Positions 30,550 to 41,859 of a stretch of 64,000 nt of DNA are shown here, one piece after another. The notes under the pieces were generated by a model, which made no database searches, was not told the DNA's origin, and saw nothing but the letters and a program-made list of their open reading frames with translations. Both the position numbers and the translations under genes were made by a program. This DNA comes from Porticoccaceae bacterium (GTDB lineage: Bacteria > Pseudomonadota > Gammaproteobacteria > Pseudomonadales > Porticoccaceae), in the NCBI GenBank assembly GCA_029254005.1, contig JAQWYJ010000066.1, positions 1 through 64,000 of the forward strand. Reading direction: 5' to 3'. Position 1 is the first letter of the stretch, and the number at the start of each line of letters is the position of its first letter.

Positions 30550-32094
30550 ATGAGCGAGTCAAAAAAACCCATTCTATTGGTCATTTTAGACGGTTGCGGC
30601 CATAGTGAAGACTTACACTACAATGCGGTAGCGAATGCTGAAAGGCCAATTTGGGAGCGACTTTGGGCTAAAAATCATCCGTCAACATTTATTGACACCT
30701 CAGGACTAGCCGTGGGGTTACCGGAGGGGCAGATGGGTAATTCAGAAGTCGGTCATATGACTCTTGGCGCTGGTAGAGTTATTTATCAAAATTTCACTCG
30801 TATCAATAAAGCAATTGATGATGGTGAGTTTCAAAAGAATAAGGCGTACTGTGAAGCAATTGATCACACTATAGAGAATGATAAGGCTCTTCATATTTTT
30901 GGGGTTCTCTCTCAAGGTGGCGTTCATGGGCATCAGGATCACATTAATGCCATGATTGCACTAGCTGCAACTCGGGGCGCCACAAAAATTTTTCTGCATG
31001 CCTTTTTAGATGGTCGAGATTGTGCTCCACGCAGCGCACAACCGTCTCTGTTAAAAACACATGAACTATGCCAAAAAATTGGTGTGGCAAAAATAGCTTC
31101 AGTCATTGGTCGATTTTATGCGATGGACCGTGATAATCGCTGGGAGCGTGTCGGCAAAGCGTATCGCTTAATCACTGAGGGCGCTGGAGATTTCACAGCT
31201 AGTTGCCCCATGAAAGCACTTCAGGCTGCTTATGATCGCAATGAAAATGACGAGTTTGTCAGTGCAACTAGCATTTCTGGGGCTAATGAAACGCCTTGTA
31301 CACTAAATGATGGCGATGCTGTTATTTTCATGAATTTTCGACCAGATCGTGCAAGGCAAATAACCCATGCTTTTGTTGATAGCGACTTTACCGGTTTCGA
31401 GCGTTCCCTCATACCGCAACTTAGCCACTTCGTTATGACCACGGAATATGAAGCCAACCTAAATCTACCCTGTGCCTTCCCACCAACCCCTATTATAAAC
31501 TCTCTTGGTGAAGTACTAGCTAATAATCACAAGCAGCAGCTACGTATTGCTGAGACCGAAAAATATGCCCATGTAACCTTCTTTCTAAGCGGCGGTCGTG
31601 AGGAAAACTATATAGGAGAAGAACGTGCGTTGCTGGCTTCGCCAAAGATAGCAACCTATGATTTGAAACCCGAAATGAGTGCTTATGAGGTAACCGACAA
31701 ATTAATTCAAGCTATAGAATCAGATCGCTTTGACGCCATCATATGTAATTATGCCAACTGCGATATGGTCGGGCATACTGGTGACTATAGCGCTGCGATG
31801 AGATCTGTAAATGTCGTTGATGAGTGCCTAGAAAAAGTATTGGCAAGTATGTTAAAAATTGGCGGACATACCTTAATCACCGCTGATCACGGTAATGTTG
31901 AAACCATGTATGACGCAACCACACAGCAACCCCATACACAGCATACAACGCTACCAGTGCCACTGGTCTATGTTGGTGACAAAACTATTACATTAAGCCC
32001 AGGCGGCTCTCTTGCAGACATAGCACCAACAATACTGTCATTGATGAATCTACCAAAACCGGCAGAAATGACCGGACAATCTTTAATTGACTAA
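30550..32094 (+). CDS. gpmI: 2,3-bisphosphoglycerate-independent phosphoglycerate mutase
   Basis: LVILDGCGHSE, GNSEVGHMTLGAGRVIYQ, HAFLDGRDCAPRSA. Confidence 0.96.
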   Translation: MSESKKPILLVILDGCGHSEDLHYNAVANAERPIWERLWAKNHPSTFIDTSGLAVGLPEGQMGNSEVGHMTLGAGRVIYQNFTRINKAIDDGEFQKNKAYCEAIDHTIENDKALHIFGVLSQGGVHGHQDHINAMIALAATRGATKIFLHAFLDGRDCAPRSAQPSLLKTHELCQKIGVAKIASVIGRFYAMDRDNRWERVGKAYRLITEGAGDFTASCPMKALQAAYDRNENDEFVSATSISGANETPCTLNDGDAVIFMNFRPDRARQITHAFVDSDFTGFERSLIPQLSHFVMTTEYEANLNLPCAFPPTPIINSLGEVLANNHKQQLRIAETEKYAHVTFFLSGGREENYIGEERALLASPKIATYDLKPEMSAYEVTDKLIQAIESDRFDAIICNYANCDMVGHTGDYSAAMRSVNVVDECLEKVLASMLKIGGHTLITADHGNVETMYDATTQQPHTQHTTLPVPLVYVGDKTITLSPGGSLADIAPTILSLMNLPKPAEMTGQSLID

Positions 32095-33284
32095 TGAATA
32101 TTAAAGCCCGTAAAAGCAAAAATACTGCCAATATTGCTTTTAAATCAAGAATCTTTTTCATTACTTTCAGTTGTACTCTAGTAGTAGCCTTGTCAACCAA
32201 CTATTCATTAGCCGATGATGCACGCCAAGCTGAACTGAGTGATCTAAAAAGTGCTATCAAAACGGTACAGAGAAACATAGCGACTGAAAGCTTGAAACAT
32301 ACGGCATTAGAGAAAGAACTTCAAAGTATAGAAGTAAAACATAGCAAAATATCATCAAAAGTCGGTGAATTGAGTCGAAAAATCAACATAATTAAAAATC
32401 GTATAAGCACCAGACAGCGCGAAAAGAGCCAGCTCAAAAAGAGTATTGAGCGCCAAGAGCAAGTAATTACTGAAGAGTTACTGTCGGCCCATAAAATTGG
32501 TGACCAAGAACCTATTAAATTACTTCTCAATCAAGAAGATCCTCAAAAAATTGCTCGAATCTTCAAATATTACGATTATTTTCTTAAAGCACGCAGTGAA
32601 AAAATTGACAGTTACTCTAGAGACGTGTCAACCCTTACCAAAATAATTCAAGAAATTAATCGACAAAAATTAGACTTGATTGGAGCAAAAAATAGCTTAA
32701 AAATCCAACAAACAGATTTGAAAAACAGCGCGACCATACGCGAAAAAACCCTGACAAAAATCAAAGGTACCCTGGATAGCGATGAAGCAAATTTAGCCCA
32801 TCTCAAAAAACAGCGTGCTCAACTGGAGATTCTGCTGCATGAAGTACAAGAAGCGGTTGAAAATATTGTTTTGCCTCAAAATATGCAGCCATTTGCCTCT
32901 AAGAAAGGCACATTAACCTGGCCAATAACAGGGTTGCTTATTGATCAGTTCGGTAGCCGACGCAAAGGCCCCATTCGCTCTCAAGGCTGGCTAATAAGCA
33001 GCGCAATCGGTAATCCGGTCACAGCCGTACATGCTGGTCGAGTAGTATTTTCTGACTATCTCCGTGGGTTTGGCTTGCTCCTTATTATTGATCATAGCGA
33101 TGGCTACATGACACTGTATGGTCATAACCAAGAATTACTCAAAGACGCTGGTGGATGGGTTATGGCGAACGAAACAATCGCCAGAAGTGGTAATACTGGT
33201 GGCTTATCTAGCCCCGCGCTATACTTTGAAATCCGTCAGCAAGGGAAGCCAAAAAATCCTAAATTTTGGCTGAAAGGTGCCTAG
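32094..33284 (+). CDS. envC: Murein hydrolase activator EnvC (coiled coil + degenerate LytM)
   Basis: Long coiled coil followed by an M23-like domain (VHAGRVVFSDYLRGFGLLLIIDHSDGYMTLYGHN); between gpmI and ctpA. Confidence 0.9.
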   Translation: MNIKARKSKNTANIAFKSRIFFITFSCTLVVALSTNYSLADDARQAELSDLKSAIKTVQRNIATESLKHTALEKELQSIEVKHSKISSKVGELSRKINIIKNRISTRQREKSQLKKSIERQEQVITEELLSAHKIGDQEPIKLLLNQEDPQKIARIFKYYDYFLKARSEKIDSYSRDVSTLTKIIQEINRQKLDLIGAKNSLKIQQTDLKNSATIREKTLTKIKGTLDSDEANLAHLKKQRAQLEILLHEVQEAVENIVLPQNMQPFASKKGTLTWPITGLLIDQFGSRRKGPIRSQGWLISSAIGNPVTAVHAGRVVFSDYLRGFGLLLIIDHSDGYMTLYGHNQELLKDAGGWVMANETIARSGNTGGLSSPALYFEIRQQGKPKNPKFWLKGA

Positions 33285-33365
33285 ATTGTGGTTTCAATTA
33301 CTTATTCAGTCCATAGGTTATCCACTAGAGAATATACTCTTATCACCAGTCATACAGGAAATTCT

Positions 33366-34703
33366 ATGATCTCGAAAACGCTCGCGCGATTAAGCCTTCT
33401 CATGGTGCTTACTTTTACTTCGTCAATTCAGGCACAAACTCTCAAATCAGAGCCTGAAATCGACCTGCTGACAACCCAAGAAAGTCGACTCCCTTTACAA
33501 GAACTGCGTACATTTACCCAGGTTTTTGAACAGATACGTTTGGGCTATGTGGAGGAGGTGAGCGATACAGAACTATTAGAGAATGCTATTACAGGGCTCT
33601 TAACAGGTTTAGATCCTCATTCAACCTATCTGAAAGCCGATGACTACAAAGATCTGCAGGAAAACGCAACCGGAGAGTATGGTGGCCTAGGCATTGAAGT
33701 TGTTGGAGAGAATGGGGTTATTCGAATAATTTCTCCAATTGATGAATCTCCTGCAGCCAAAGCAGGCATCAAAGCTGGCGATCTAATAATAGACATTAAT
33801 GATGCACCTGTGAGACGTATGGACACTCAAGCTGCAATTGATAAACTTCGAGGAGAACAGGGTACCTCGATTAAATTAACTATCTATCGTGAAGGTGAAG
33901 ATGCACCACTGATATTTAACCTTGACCGAGATATTATTCAGATTGGTGCTGTACGCAGCCGACTGCTGCAAGAACACTATGGTTATGTACGAATTTCGCA
34001 CTTCCAAGTGACCTCTGGAGATGACTTTATTGCTGAAATAAACACCTTGAAAAGCGCACCAAATAAGCCACTCAAAGGACTTATTATTGACCTGCGCAAT
34101 AATCCGGGAGGTCTTGTTCCCGCATCGGTGAAAGTCGCCAATGCACTTCTTAATGAAGGTACACTGGTTTATACAGAAGGACGTTTGCCCAGTGCTAATA
34201 AGCGCTTTGAGGCCGAGCATGGAGATATTCTCCAAGGACTCCCAGTAATAGTTTTGATTAATGGCGGCAGCGCATCAGCCTCTGAAATTGTTGCAGGCGC
34301 CTTGCAGGATAATAAAAGAGCAGTGGTAGTAGGAACCCAAAGTTTTGGTAAAGGTTCAGTACAAAGAGTGATTCCACTGGACGAGGGTCGAGCCATTAAA
34401 CTAACAACAGCACGATATTTCACCCCCAGTGGTCGCTCGATACAGGCCGAGGGTATCGTTCCTGATATTGTGATTGAACCGGCGGAAATTCGTCCTTATA
34501 AAGTCAACCAACGGCTTCGTGAAAAAAATCTTGACGGCCATCTTGAATCAAATGCTAACCAAGATAATGAAATCACTGGAAAAAGCCAAGAGGATAGTTT
34601 AATCAGTGACAATCAGCTTTATCAGGCACTGAATCTTCTCAAAGGTTTCGCCCTTTTATCAACTACCAACGAAACCTTAGAGAAAGATCTACGTGACCAA
34701 TAA
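33366..34703 (+). CDS. Carboxyl-terminal processing protease (S41) CtpA-like; start likely at 33366
   Basis: Signal peptide MISKTLARLSLLMVLTFTSSIQA, PDZ domain, GGSASASEIVAGALQDNKRAVVVGTQSFGKGSVQ. Confidence 0.92.
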   Translation: MISKTLARLSLLMVLTFTSSIQAQTLKSEPEIDLLTTQESRLPLQELRTFTQVFEQIRLGYVEEVSDTELLENAITGLLTGLDPHSTYLKADDYKDLQENATGEYGGLGIEVVGENGVIRIISPIDESPAAKAGIKAGDLIIDINDAPVRRMDTQAAIDKLRGEQGTSIKLTIYREGEDAPLIFNLDRDIIQIGAVRSRLLQEHYGYVRISHFQVTSGDDFIAEINTLKSAPNKPLKGLIIDLRNNPGGLVPASVKVANALLNEGTLVYTEGRLPSANKRFEAEHGDILQGLPVIVLINGGSASASEIVAGALQDNKRAVVVGTQSFGKGSVQRVIPLDEGRAIKLTTARYFTPSGRSIQAEGIVPDIVIEPAEIRPYKVNQRLREKNLDGHLESNANQDNEITGKSQEDSLISDNQLYQALNLLKGFALLSTTNETLEKDLRDQ

Positions 34704-34711
34704 GGTTTTAG

Positions 34712-36967
34712 TTAAGTACCTGAATCTACATCGAGTCGATCCACTTTTTGGAAGCCGCGAGGGAGCTTATGTCCTCGTCTGCCGCGCTCCCCACAATAAT
34801 GTTCAAGATCTTTAGGCTTCATTACCAAATAACGCCTACCTGAGTGAACGACCAACGCTTCACCCTCGGGTACTACAGCGTAATCAACCACATATTCTTC
34901 TCTACTTTGCAATCGTGAACTAGGAATATTAATTATTTTATTACCTTTACCACGAGCAAGCTGAGGAATATCGGCTATTGGAAAGACCAGCATGCGACCT
35001 TCATTGCTCACAGCCGCAATCTGAGCATTAACATCATGGACTAATTTTGGATTTAAAATTCGCCCTCCAGTAGGAATACTTACTACGGCTTTACCGGCCT
35101 TATTTTTCGTAAATAGACTACCCACTGTCGTGATAAATCCATAGCCTGCATCTGAACTCATCAACACTTTTTGCTCATCAGCTCCCATCAACACATCGGT
35201 GAAAAGCGCACCCGAGGGCATGTTCAGACGTCCTGTGGCAGGCTCTCCCTGCCCTCTTGCAGAGGCTAGGGTATGTCCTGCTAAGGAATAATATCGTCCG
35301 GTGGAATCCTGTAAAAATACATTTTGATTGCTGCGTCCCAACGCTGAGGCAAGGAACTTATCTCCCGACTTATAATTAAGCGTCATTGGATCTATATCAT
35401 GACCCTTCGCTGCTCTGATCCAGCCTTTGTCTGACAACACTACGGTAATTGGCTCAGCTGTCAGCAAGTCTTTTTCACTAAATGCTTGGGCCTCACTACG
35501 CTCCTGCAGAGGCGAGCGACGAGCATCTCCGTACTCTAGTGCAGTACTTTTTAACTCATTTTTAACTAAGGTCTTAAGACGGATATCGGAACCTAATAGT
35601 AACTCCAATTCAGCTTTCTCTGTTGCAAGTTCATCTTGCTCTCCACGAATTTTAAATTCTTCAAGTCGAGCTAGCTGTCGTAGTTTAGTATCTAAAATAT
35701 ATTCAGTTTGTGTATCTGATAGCCCAAACCGAGCTATCAAAGCAGGTTTTGGTTCGTCTTCAGTACGAATGATATTAATAACTTCATCAATATTTAAAAA
35801 AGCAATCAATAAACCGTCCAACAAATGCAGCCGTTTATTTACTTTTTCCAGTCTATGATCGAGTCGACGACGAGTTACATCAATACGAAAGCGCAACCAC
35901 TCTTTTAAGATCTGCCGAAGATTCATCACCGTTGGCTTGCCATCAATACCAATAATATTGAGATTAATACGATAGCTTTTTTCAAGATCAGTGGTAGCAA
36001 ACAGGTGATCCATCAGCATTTCGACATCCACGCGGTTTGAGCGTGGCGTAATGACTAATCGAGTCGGGCTCTCATGGTCCGATTCATCTCGTAAATCTTC
36101 CACCATTGGTAATTTTTTACTACGCATCTGCGCTGCAATCTGTTCAAGAATTTTAGATCCTGAGGCTTGAAAAGGCAGAGCAGTAACAATGACATCACCA
36201 TCTTCTTTATGCCATATACCGCGCATTTTTACCGAGCCACGCCCAGTTTCGTAAGTTCTAAGAATATCCGCTCGAGGAGTAATAATTTCACCCTCGGTTG
36301 GAAAATCAGGCGCCTTGATGAAACCCATTAAGTCCAAAATGGTCGCCTTTGGATTATCCAACAGATGTAAACATGCATTAACAACCTCATTAAGGTTATG
36401 AGGAGGGATATCTGTGGCCATACCAACTGCAATTCCAGTTGTACCATTTAATAAAATATTAGGTACCCGAGCTGGCAAAATTTCTGGCTCGTCCATGGTG
36501 GCATCAAAATTAGGCCTCCATGTGGCAGTGCCTTGTCCTAATTCAGATAGGAGCACATCGGCATAGGCTGAGAATTTGGACTCGGTATAACGCATCGCGG
36601 CAAAAGATTTTGGGTCATCTGCAGAACCCCAGTTGCCTTGACCATCTACTAGGGGATAGCGATAAGAAAATGGTTGAGCCATCAATACCATAGCTTCGTA
36701 TGCGGCAGAATCACCATGAGGATGAAATTTACCTATGACATCACCCACCGTTCGCGCTGACTTTTTGTACTTGGCACTGGCCTTTAATCCCAGTTCACTC
36801 ATAGCATAAACAATTCGACGCTGAACAGGTTTTAAGCCGTCTCCTATATGGGGTAGCGCACGATCTAAGATGACATACATGGAATAGTCTAGGTATGCCT
36901 GCTCTGCATAATTACTAACTGGCCGGCTTTCAAGGCCTTGGTCGTTGAAGGTTACGACATCGCTCAT
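34712..36967 (-). CDS. parC: DNA topoisomerase IV subunit A
   Basis: [50 protein letters not shown]. Confidence 0.97.
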   Translation of the reverse strand: MSDVVTFNDQGLESRPVSNYAEQAYLDYSMYVILDRALPHIGDGLKPVQRRIVYAMSELGLKASAKYKKSARTVGDVIGKFHPHGDSAAYEAMVLMAQPFSYRYPLVDGQGNWGSADDPKSFAAMRYTESKFSAYADVLLSELGQGTATWRPNFDATMDEPEILPARVPNILLNGTTGIAVGMATDIPPHNLNEVVNACLHLLDNPKATILDLMGFIKAPDFPTEGEIITPRADILRTYETGRGSVKMRGIWHKEDGDVIVTALPFQASGSKILEQIAAQMRSKKLPMVEDLRDESDHESPTRLVITPRSNRVDVEMLMDHLFATTDLEKSYRINLNIIGIDGKPTVMNLRQILKEWLRFRIDVTRRRLDHRLEKVNKRLHLLDGLLIAFLNIDEVINIIRTEDEPKPALIARFGLSDTQTEYILDTKLRQLARLEEFKIRGEQDELATEKAELELLLGSDIRLKTLVKNELKSTALEYGDARRSPLQERSEAQAFSEKDLLTAEPITVVLSDKGWIRAAKGHDIDPMTLNYKSGDKFLASALGRSNQNVFLQDSTGRYYSLAGHTLASARGQGEPATGRLNMPSGALFTDVLMGADEQKVLMSSDAGYGFITTVGSLFTKNKAGKAVVSIPTGGRILNPKLVHDVNAQIAAVSNEGRMLVFPIADIPQLARGKGNKIINIPSSRLQSREEYVVDYAVVPEGEALVVHSGRRYLVMKPKDLEHYCGERGRRGHKLPRGFQKVDRLDVDSGT

Positions 36968-36988
36968 CGTGTTTCCTTATCAAATAAT

Positions 36989-38902
36989 TTATAGGTTATT
37001 ACTATTAGCTAAATTTCCTTTAGACTCCAGCCAGGTACGTCGATCTGAAGCGCGCTTCTTCGATAGCAGCATGTCCATAACACTATTAGTATCATCCCCA
37101 TGCTCTAAACTTAATTGCACCAAGCGCCGAGTATCAGGATCCATAGTGGTTTCCCTAAGCTGCAAAGGATTCATTTCACCCAAGCCTTTAAAGCGCTGAA
37201 CATTTACCTTACCACGTTTTTTTTCTACCTTAATACGATCCAAAATACCCTGTTTTTCTGCCTCATCAAGAGCATAATAAACGTCTTTACCCGCATCGAT
37301 TCTAAAAAGTGGCGGCATAGCAACATAAATATGGCCACGGCTAACTAGAGACCGAAAATGGCGAACAAACAGCGCACATAAAAGCGTCGCTATGTGTAAT
37401 CCATCTGAATCTGCATCTGCCAGAATACATATTTTATGGTAACGCAGAGAATCTAAATCTTCTGACACAGGGTCCACACCTAAAGCAACAGAAATATCAT
37501 GAACTTCTTGTGACCCCAAAATTTCTTGAGAATCGACCTCCCAAGTGTTCAAAATTTTACCACGCAACGGCATGATAGCTTGATTCTCTCGGTTTCTAGC
37601 CTGTTTAGCCGAGCCACCCGCAGAATCTCCCTCAACTAAAAATATTTCACAGCGTTCAGGCTCACCACTGGAGCAATCGGCCAACTTACCAGGCAATGCC
37701 GGACCCTGAGTAATTTTTTTACGCACCACCTTTTTACTCGCTCGCATCCGACGCTGAGCGGCAAATATACAAAGATCAGCCAGTTTTTCTGCGTCCTCTG
37801 TATGCTGATTCAACCACAGACTAAATGCATCCTTGACCACACCAGAAACGAAGCTTGCGACCTCACGTGAGGAAAGACGATCCTTAGTTTGTCCAGAAAA
37901 CTGTGGATCAGCTAACTTAGATGAAAGTACAAAACTGCAACGATCCCAGATGTCATCTGGCGTTAATTTAATACCACGAGGCAACAGATTACGAAATTCA
38001 CAAAACTCACGCATTGCCTCTAATAGACCTGTGCGCATCCCATTGACATGGGTTCCACCCTGTGGAGTAGGAATTAAATTCACGTAACTTTCTTGTACAA
38101 GCTCCCCTCCCTCTGGCATCCACTGCACAGCCCAATCTGCCGCCTCATTTTCAGCAGAAAAAGAACCAATAAAGGGCTCGGCAGGAATCACCTCCCATCC
38201 TTGCAATGCACCGGACAAGTAATCTTTTAGGCCATCTTCATAAAACCATTCATCGCTATCACTGGTGTTTTCATCACGAAAACTGACGGTTAAACCACCG
38301 CAAAGAACTGCCTTAGCACGAAGAACATGCCGTAATCGTGACACCGAAAACTTAATAGTGTCAAAATAGCCAGGATTGGGCCAGAAGCGCAAAATTGTGC
38401 CTGTATTACGTTGGCCACAGGTATCAATAACTTTTAAATCTGAAGTCTTATCGCCATTAGCAAAGTGCATTTGATGTACTTTACCTTCACGCTTAACCGT
38501 TACTTCTAGAGTATTTGAAAGTGCATTAACCACTGACACACCAACCCCATGCAGGCCGCCAGAAAATTGATAGTTATCGCTTGAAAACTTACCTCCCGCA
38601 TGCAAAGTCGACAGAATAACTTCGATCCCCGGCAAGCCCTGCTCAGGATGAATATCCACCGGCATTCCACGACCATCATCGCAGACAGACAAGGAACCGT
38701 CTTTGTGCAATGTAACATCAATTCGCTTGGCATGCCCTGCCAGAGCCTCGTCCACACTATTATCAATAACCTCTTGAGCAAGATGGTTGGGACGGCTGGT
38801 GTCAGTGTACATTCCGGGTCGTTTTCTCACTGGATCTAACCCAGTGAGAACTTCAATATCTTTTGCGTCGTAATTGCTCATAGCGTCCTTATCATTAGTC
38901 AT
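36989..38902 (-). CDS. parE: DNA topoisomerase IV subunit B
   Basis: RKRPGMYTDTSRPNHLAQEVIDNSVDEALAGH, LVEGDSAGGSAKQARNRENQAIMPLRGKILN. Confidence 0.97.
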   Translation of the reverse strand: MTNDKDAMSNYDAKDIEVLTGLDPVRKRPGMYTDTSRPNHLAQEVIDNSVDEALAGHAKRIDVTLHKDGSLSVCDDGRGMPVDIHPEQGLPGIEVILSTLHAGGKFSSDNYQFSGGLHGVGVSVVNALSNTLEVTVKREGKVHQMHFANGDKTSDLKVIDTCGQRNTGTILRFWPNPGYFDTIKFSVSRLRHVLRAKAVLCGGLTVSFRDENTSDSDEWFYEDGLKDYLSGALQGWEVIPAEPFIGSFSAENEAADWAVQWMPEGGELVQESYVNLIPTPQGGTHVNGMRTGLLEAMREFCEFRNLLPRGIKLTPDDIWDRCSFVLSSKLADPQFSGQTKDRLSSREVASFVSGVVKDAFSLWLNQHTEDAEKLADLCIFAAQRRMRASKKVVRKKITQGPALPGKLADCSSGEPERCEIFLVEGDSAGGSAKQARNRENQAIMPLRGKILNTWEVDSQEILGSQEVHDISVALGVDPVSEDLDSLRYHKICILADADSDGLHIATLLCALFVRHFRSLVSRGHIYVAMPPLFRIDAGKDVYYALDEAEKQGILDRIKVEKKRGKVNVQRFKGLGEMNPLQLRETTMDPDTRRLVQLSLEHGDDTNSVMDMLLSKKRASDRRTWLESKGNLANSNNL

Positions 38903-39482
38903 TTATTGTGTCAGTGATCAAAAATTTATAAATTGTATCAAGATGATTTTCATAATTGATAAAGCTGTGGTCCCCTCCGGTCTCAACGAGCATCTTAGCA
39001 CCCCTGTAGCGGATCTGAGCATCTTGATAATCTAAGATGTCATCGCCTGTCTGCAACATAACCAAATAATTAGAACTTCGCTTTATTTGTGGCGGGTCAT
39101 AGTCTTGAAACTCATTTATGTGATGTGGCTCAAAAATCCATTTTTCGCCCGTTGAATAATTCACATTTTCACCGATCCAACTTTCTAGGCCCCTCGCAGG
39201 ACTCACAGCTGGGTTAATTAACACACCACGAAGATTGTATTGCTCGATCAAGCAGGTAGCAAAAAACCCACCCATAGAACTTCCTAGGACAAATACCGGC
39301 GAACTCTTCACCGATGTAAGTACTTCTTTTAATAGGTCTATGGCACTCTTTGCAAATGGTGGTAAATCCGGACACAAAAAATGTACCTCCGGCGCATTCA
39401 GCATTAACCAGTGCTTAGTTTGTATAGCTTTTTTAGATTGAGAAGAGCTATTGAAGCCATGTAGGTAAAGCAGAGTCGGCAT
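38895..39482 (-). CDS. YqiA-like esterase
   Basis: LLYLHGFNSSSQSKKA, VLGSSMGGFFATCL; parE-yqiA-cpdA order. Confidence 0.9.
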   Translation of the reverse strand: MPTLLYLHGFNSSSQSKKAIQTKHWLMLNAPEVHFLCPDLPPFAKSAIDLLKEVLTSVKSSPVFVLGSSMGGFFATCLIEQYNLRGVLINPAVSPARGLESWIGENVNYSTGEKWIFEPHHINEFQDYDPPQIKRSSNYLVMLQTGDDILDYQDAQIRYRGAKMLVETGGDHSFINYENHLDTIYKFLITDTIND

Positions 39483-39551
39483 AAAAGTCTCGTCATAAAG
39501 GCATTACACATTATAGCTAAACATCAGCAGAAGTCAGCGAATGATTTAGCT

Positions 39552-40340
39552 TCAATAGCCTTCACTAGCGGTGTCTGGGAACTGATTAAACTCGGTAAGA
39601 AACTCAACGCCAGTAGACAAGAGTCCAGTAGATTCCAAACCGAACCAGCGGTAACCCGGCTTTTGATTTGAGATAGCAAATTGTTGGCTATATCTTTTAA
39701 ATTGGACGCACGAAGAAGGCGTAGTGAACAGTGGTAAATGTCCCCAAAAGCCATCAAACTGCTGATGTACATGTCCCGTTACAACGGCTTTTACATTGTC
39801 AAAGGAAGTTAAAAGTTGATAAAGCCTCTCAGGATTCTTGATTTTCTGTTTATCTAACCAAGGGCAATCAAGCGCTATAGGGCAATGATGCATAGAAACC
39901 AAAACAGGTCGTCCCCTCACTTGGTCCAAGAGCTTACTGAGCAGCATCAATTCGTTATCATTAACATGTCCAACCGGCGTCCCAGGCTGAGCACTATCCA
40001 GAGTGACAATACTCCAATCACCAACGTGATTGACACGCTGTCTTGGAAAATCTACTAGATAGTTCGCCATCAACTCAACATCATCATGATTGCCGGGCAG
40101 CCAGATAACTTTTTTCTTTTGCTCTTTTAATATCTGATTGAGTATTTTGTAAGACTGCGGACTACACTCACCAGAGAGGTCGCCTGACAAAAGTAGTAGA
40201 TCATCTCCGCGACCTTCCAAGTCAATAGCCTCCAGGACAGAATTAAAGCTATCAACCGGATTAATCCCCGCAAGAAGTGAGTCTACTGAAGCGCCGAAAT
40301 GCAAGTCAGTAATCTGTACTATATCCACGTGGCTCATCAC
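39552..40340 (-). CDS. cpdA: 3',5'-cyclic-AMP phosphodiesterase CpdA-like metallophosphoesterase
   Basis: QITDLHFGAS, LLLSGDLSGE, WLPGNHDD, VTGHVHQQF. Confidence 0.92.
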   Translation of the reverse strand: MMSHVDIVQITDLHFGASVDSLLAGINPVDSFNSVLEAIDLEGRGDDLLLLSGDLSGECSPQSYKILNQILKEQKKKVIWLPGNHDDVELMANYLVDFPRQRVNHVGDWSIVTLDSAQPGTPVGHVNDNELMLLSKLLDQVRGRPVLVSMHHCPIALDCPWLDKQKIKNPERLYQLLTSFDNVKAVVTGHVHQQFDGFWGHLPLFTTPSSCVQFKRYSQQFAISNQKPGYRWFGLESTGLLSTGVEFLTEFNQFPDTASEGY

Positions 40341-40783
40341 TATGGATTCTCAGTAACAGCCATGCCTTGCCGCGCAGCATAGATTAAAATCTCACTGAGA
40401 AACATATTCCACTGCCATTTCTCATCACGCGCTTGAATCCCTTTACGCTCAGATAACTCCCATGGAATGGTGCGATCAGAGCACCACTCAATTATCTCAA
40501 CCATCTTAGCATCTCGATATATTCGCGCTTTTATGTTGATAGGTGGAAGCCACTGTGGACCAAACCCCTTGGCAATCATCGACAGTGTGCTAGTGTATTT
40601 GGTCACCTCAGTAACTTCGAGATACACCAAACTAGTGGCATTTATGCCGACCATGATCTCTGCTGAAGCACCCATCTGGCAGGTATCAATGGGCACTTTT
40701 AAAAACCGCCTGTAGTTATGTTCACACTCTTTGTGTAACCGGGCTAAATCTAAATGATGTTTATCTGTTCGAAAAAATGACAC
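40340..40783 (-). CDS. DUF1249 (YqiB-like) protein
   Basis: Position between cpdA and nudF and family-like sequence. Confidence 0.82.
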   Translation of the reverse strand: MSFFRTDKHHLDLARLHKECEHNYRRFLKVPIDTCQMGASAEIMVGINATSLVYLEVTEVTKYTSTLSMIAKGFGPQWLPPINIKARIYRDAKMVEIIEWCSDRTIPWELSERKGIQARDEKWQWNMFLSEILIYAARQGMAVTENP

Positions 40784-40840
40784 CTGTAAGCTTTCCTCCC
40801 TTAATACATCTGTAATCCTATCAATACCTAGAAAACTTTC

Positions 40841-41446
40841 CTACAACGTTTTGTGACTGATTTCTAACCACTGCAGAGCAATAGTCACCGCAGCACTGTT
40901 GAGCAACCCTGCGGATCGGGCCTCTAAAACCTCCTGATAAGACCAAACATGCAGTGCTATATCTTCACTTTCGCTATCCAAACCAAAGAGGCCCTGTTTA
41001 TTCTTTAAATCCACTAAACCGCAAAACATATACATTTTTTCGTCGGTACCACCTGCGCTAACAAGGTAATCACAAATAGGAATCAATTTGTCCACAGACA
41101 AACCAGCTTCCTCCTGTACCTCTCGATGAGCGACATCAGCAGGCATTTCACCGGCTTCGAGCATGCCTGCAACAACTTCGAACTGCCAAGGGCCCAAAGG
41201 TTCGCTTAAAGCACCGATTCGAAATTGTTCAACTAAGCCTATTAGTTGATTCTGTGGGTCATACAAAAGTACCCCCACAGCCTCACCACGCTGAAAAATT
41301 TCTCGTTGTACGGGTTGACTCCAACCGCCACCAAAAAGGCGATGACGAAGACTGACACGCCGTATTTGGAAGAAGCCTTGGTAGGCTAGCTCTGATGCGA
41401 TGACACATACGTCATCGCTGTTAAACTTATGCTTGTCAATTGGCAT
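40841..41446 (-). CDS. nudF: ADP-ribose pyrophosphatase
   Basis: Nudix box AGEMPADVAHREVQEEAGL; QFRIGA. Confidence 0.92.
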   Translation of the reverse strand: MPIDKHKFNSDDVCVIASELAYQGFFQIRRVSLRHRLFGGGWSQPVQREIFQRGEAVGVLLYDPQNQLIGLVEQFRIGALSEPLGPWQFEVVAGMLEAGEMPADVAHREVQEEAGLSVDKLIPICDYLVSAGGTDEKMYMFCGLVDLKNKQGLFGLDSESEDIALHVWSYQEVLEARSAGLLNSAAVTIALQWLEISHKTL

Positions 41447-41859
41447 AATTACTCTTGTTTAGTGTCCAACATTCAAATTATGTATTAGTTCACAGAAAAT
41501 TCGCTGCGCCAAATATTCCAAAATAACTAACTGTTTTGTTTCGCACCACAAGCGTAAGGGCTGACAAACGCTGTCTTGCCATAAAAACAGGCAAGACAGG
41601 TAACCCTATCAAGGCTACAATTAGACCCTATACAGATACGTGATACGTTTGCTTACGTATGTTGTTCGAGCTTAGTCCACTAACGTCGAAATTAGAACGG
41701 TATTGAAAAATAAAACAATATAAAAAGTAATCGAAATAAAAATATCTGTCATCCAATGCAAGTATCAAAGCGTTGTTAGATGCTTAACGCAGAGCAAAAA
41801 TGGTATGCTTAGACAAGTAGCAGTCAAATCGATAAATATTATAAATATTGGAGAAACTA

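Noticed and set aside
32094-33284. EnvC with non-canonical LytM active site as a novelty
   Set aside because: Degenerate LytM is the normal state of EnvC-type amidase activators.
33876-34235. 119-aa ORF antisense to ctpA
   Set aside because: Shadow ORF within a well-conserved protease gene.
35427-35858. 143-aa Ser-rich ORF antisense to parC
   Set aside because: Complement of a highly conserved gene; low-complexity composition typical of antisense shadow ORFs.
41540-41650. TPP riboswitch in front of tolC (GGGCTGACAAA... superficially similar)
   Set aside because: The conserved CUGAGA / ACCCUU / CCUGAUCUGG blocks are not present in order; only a hairpin is supported.
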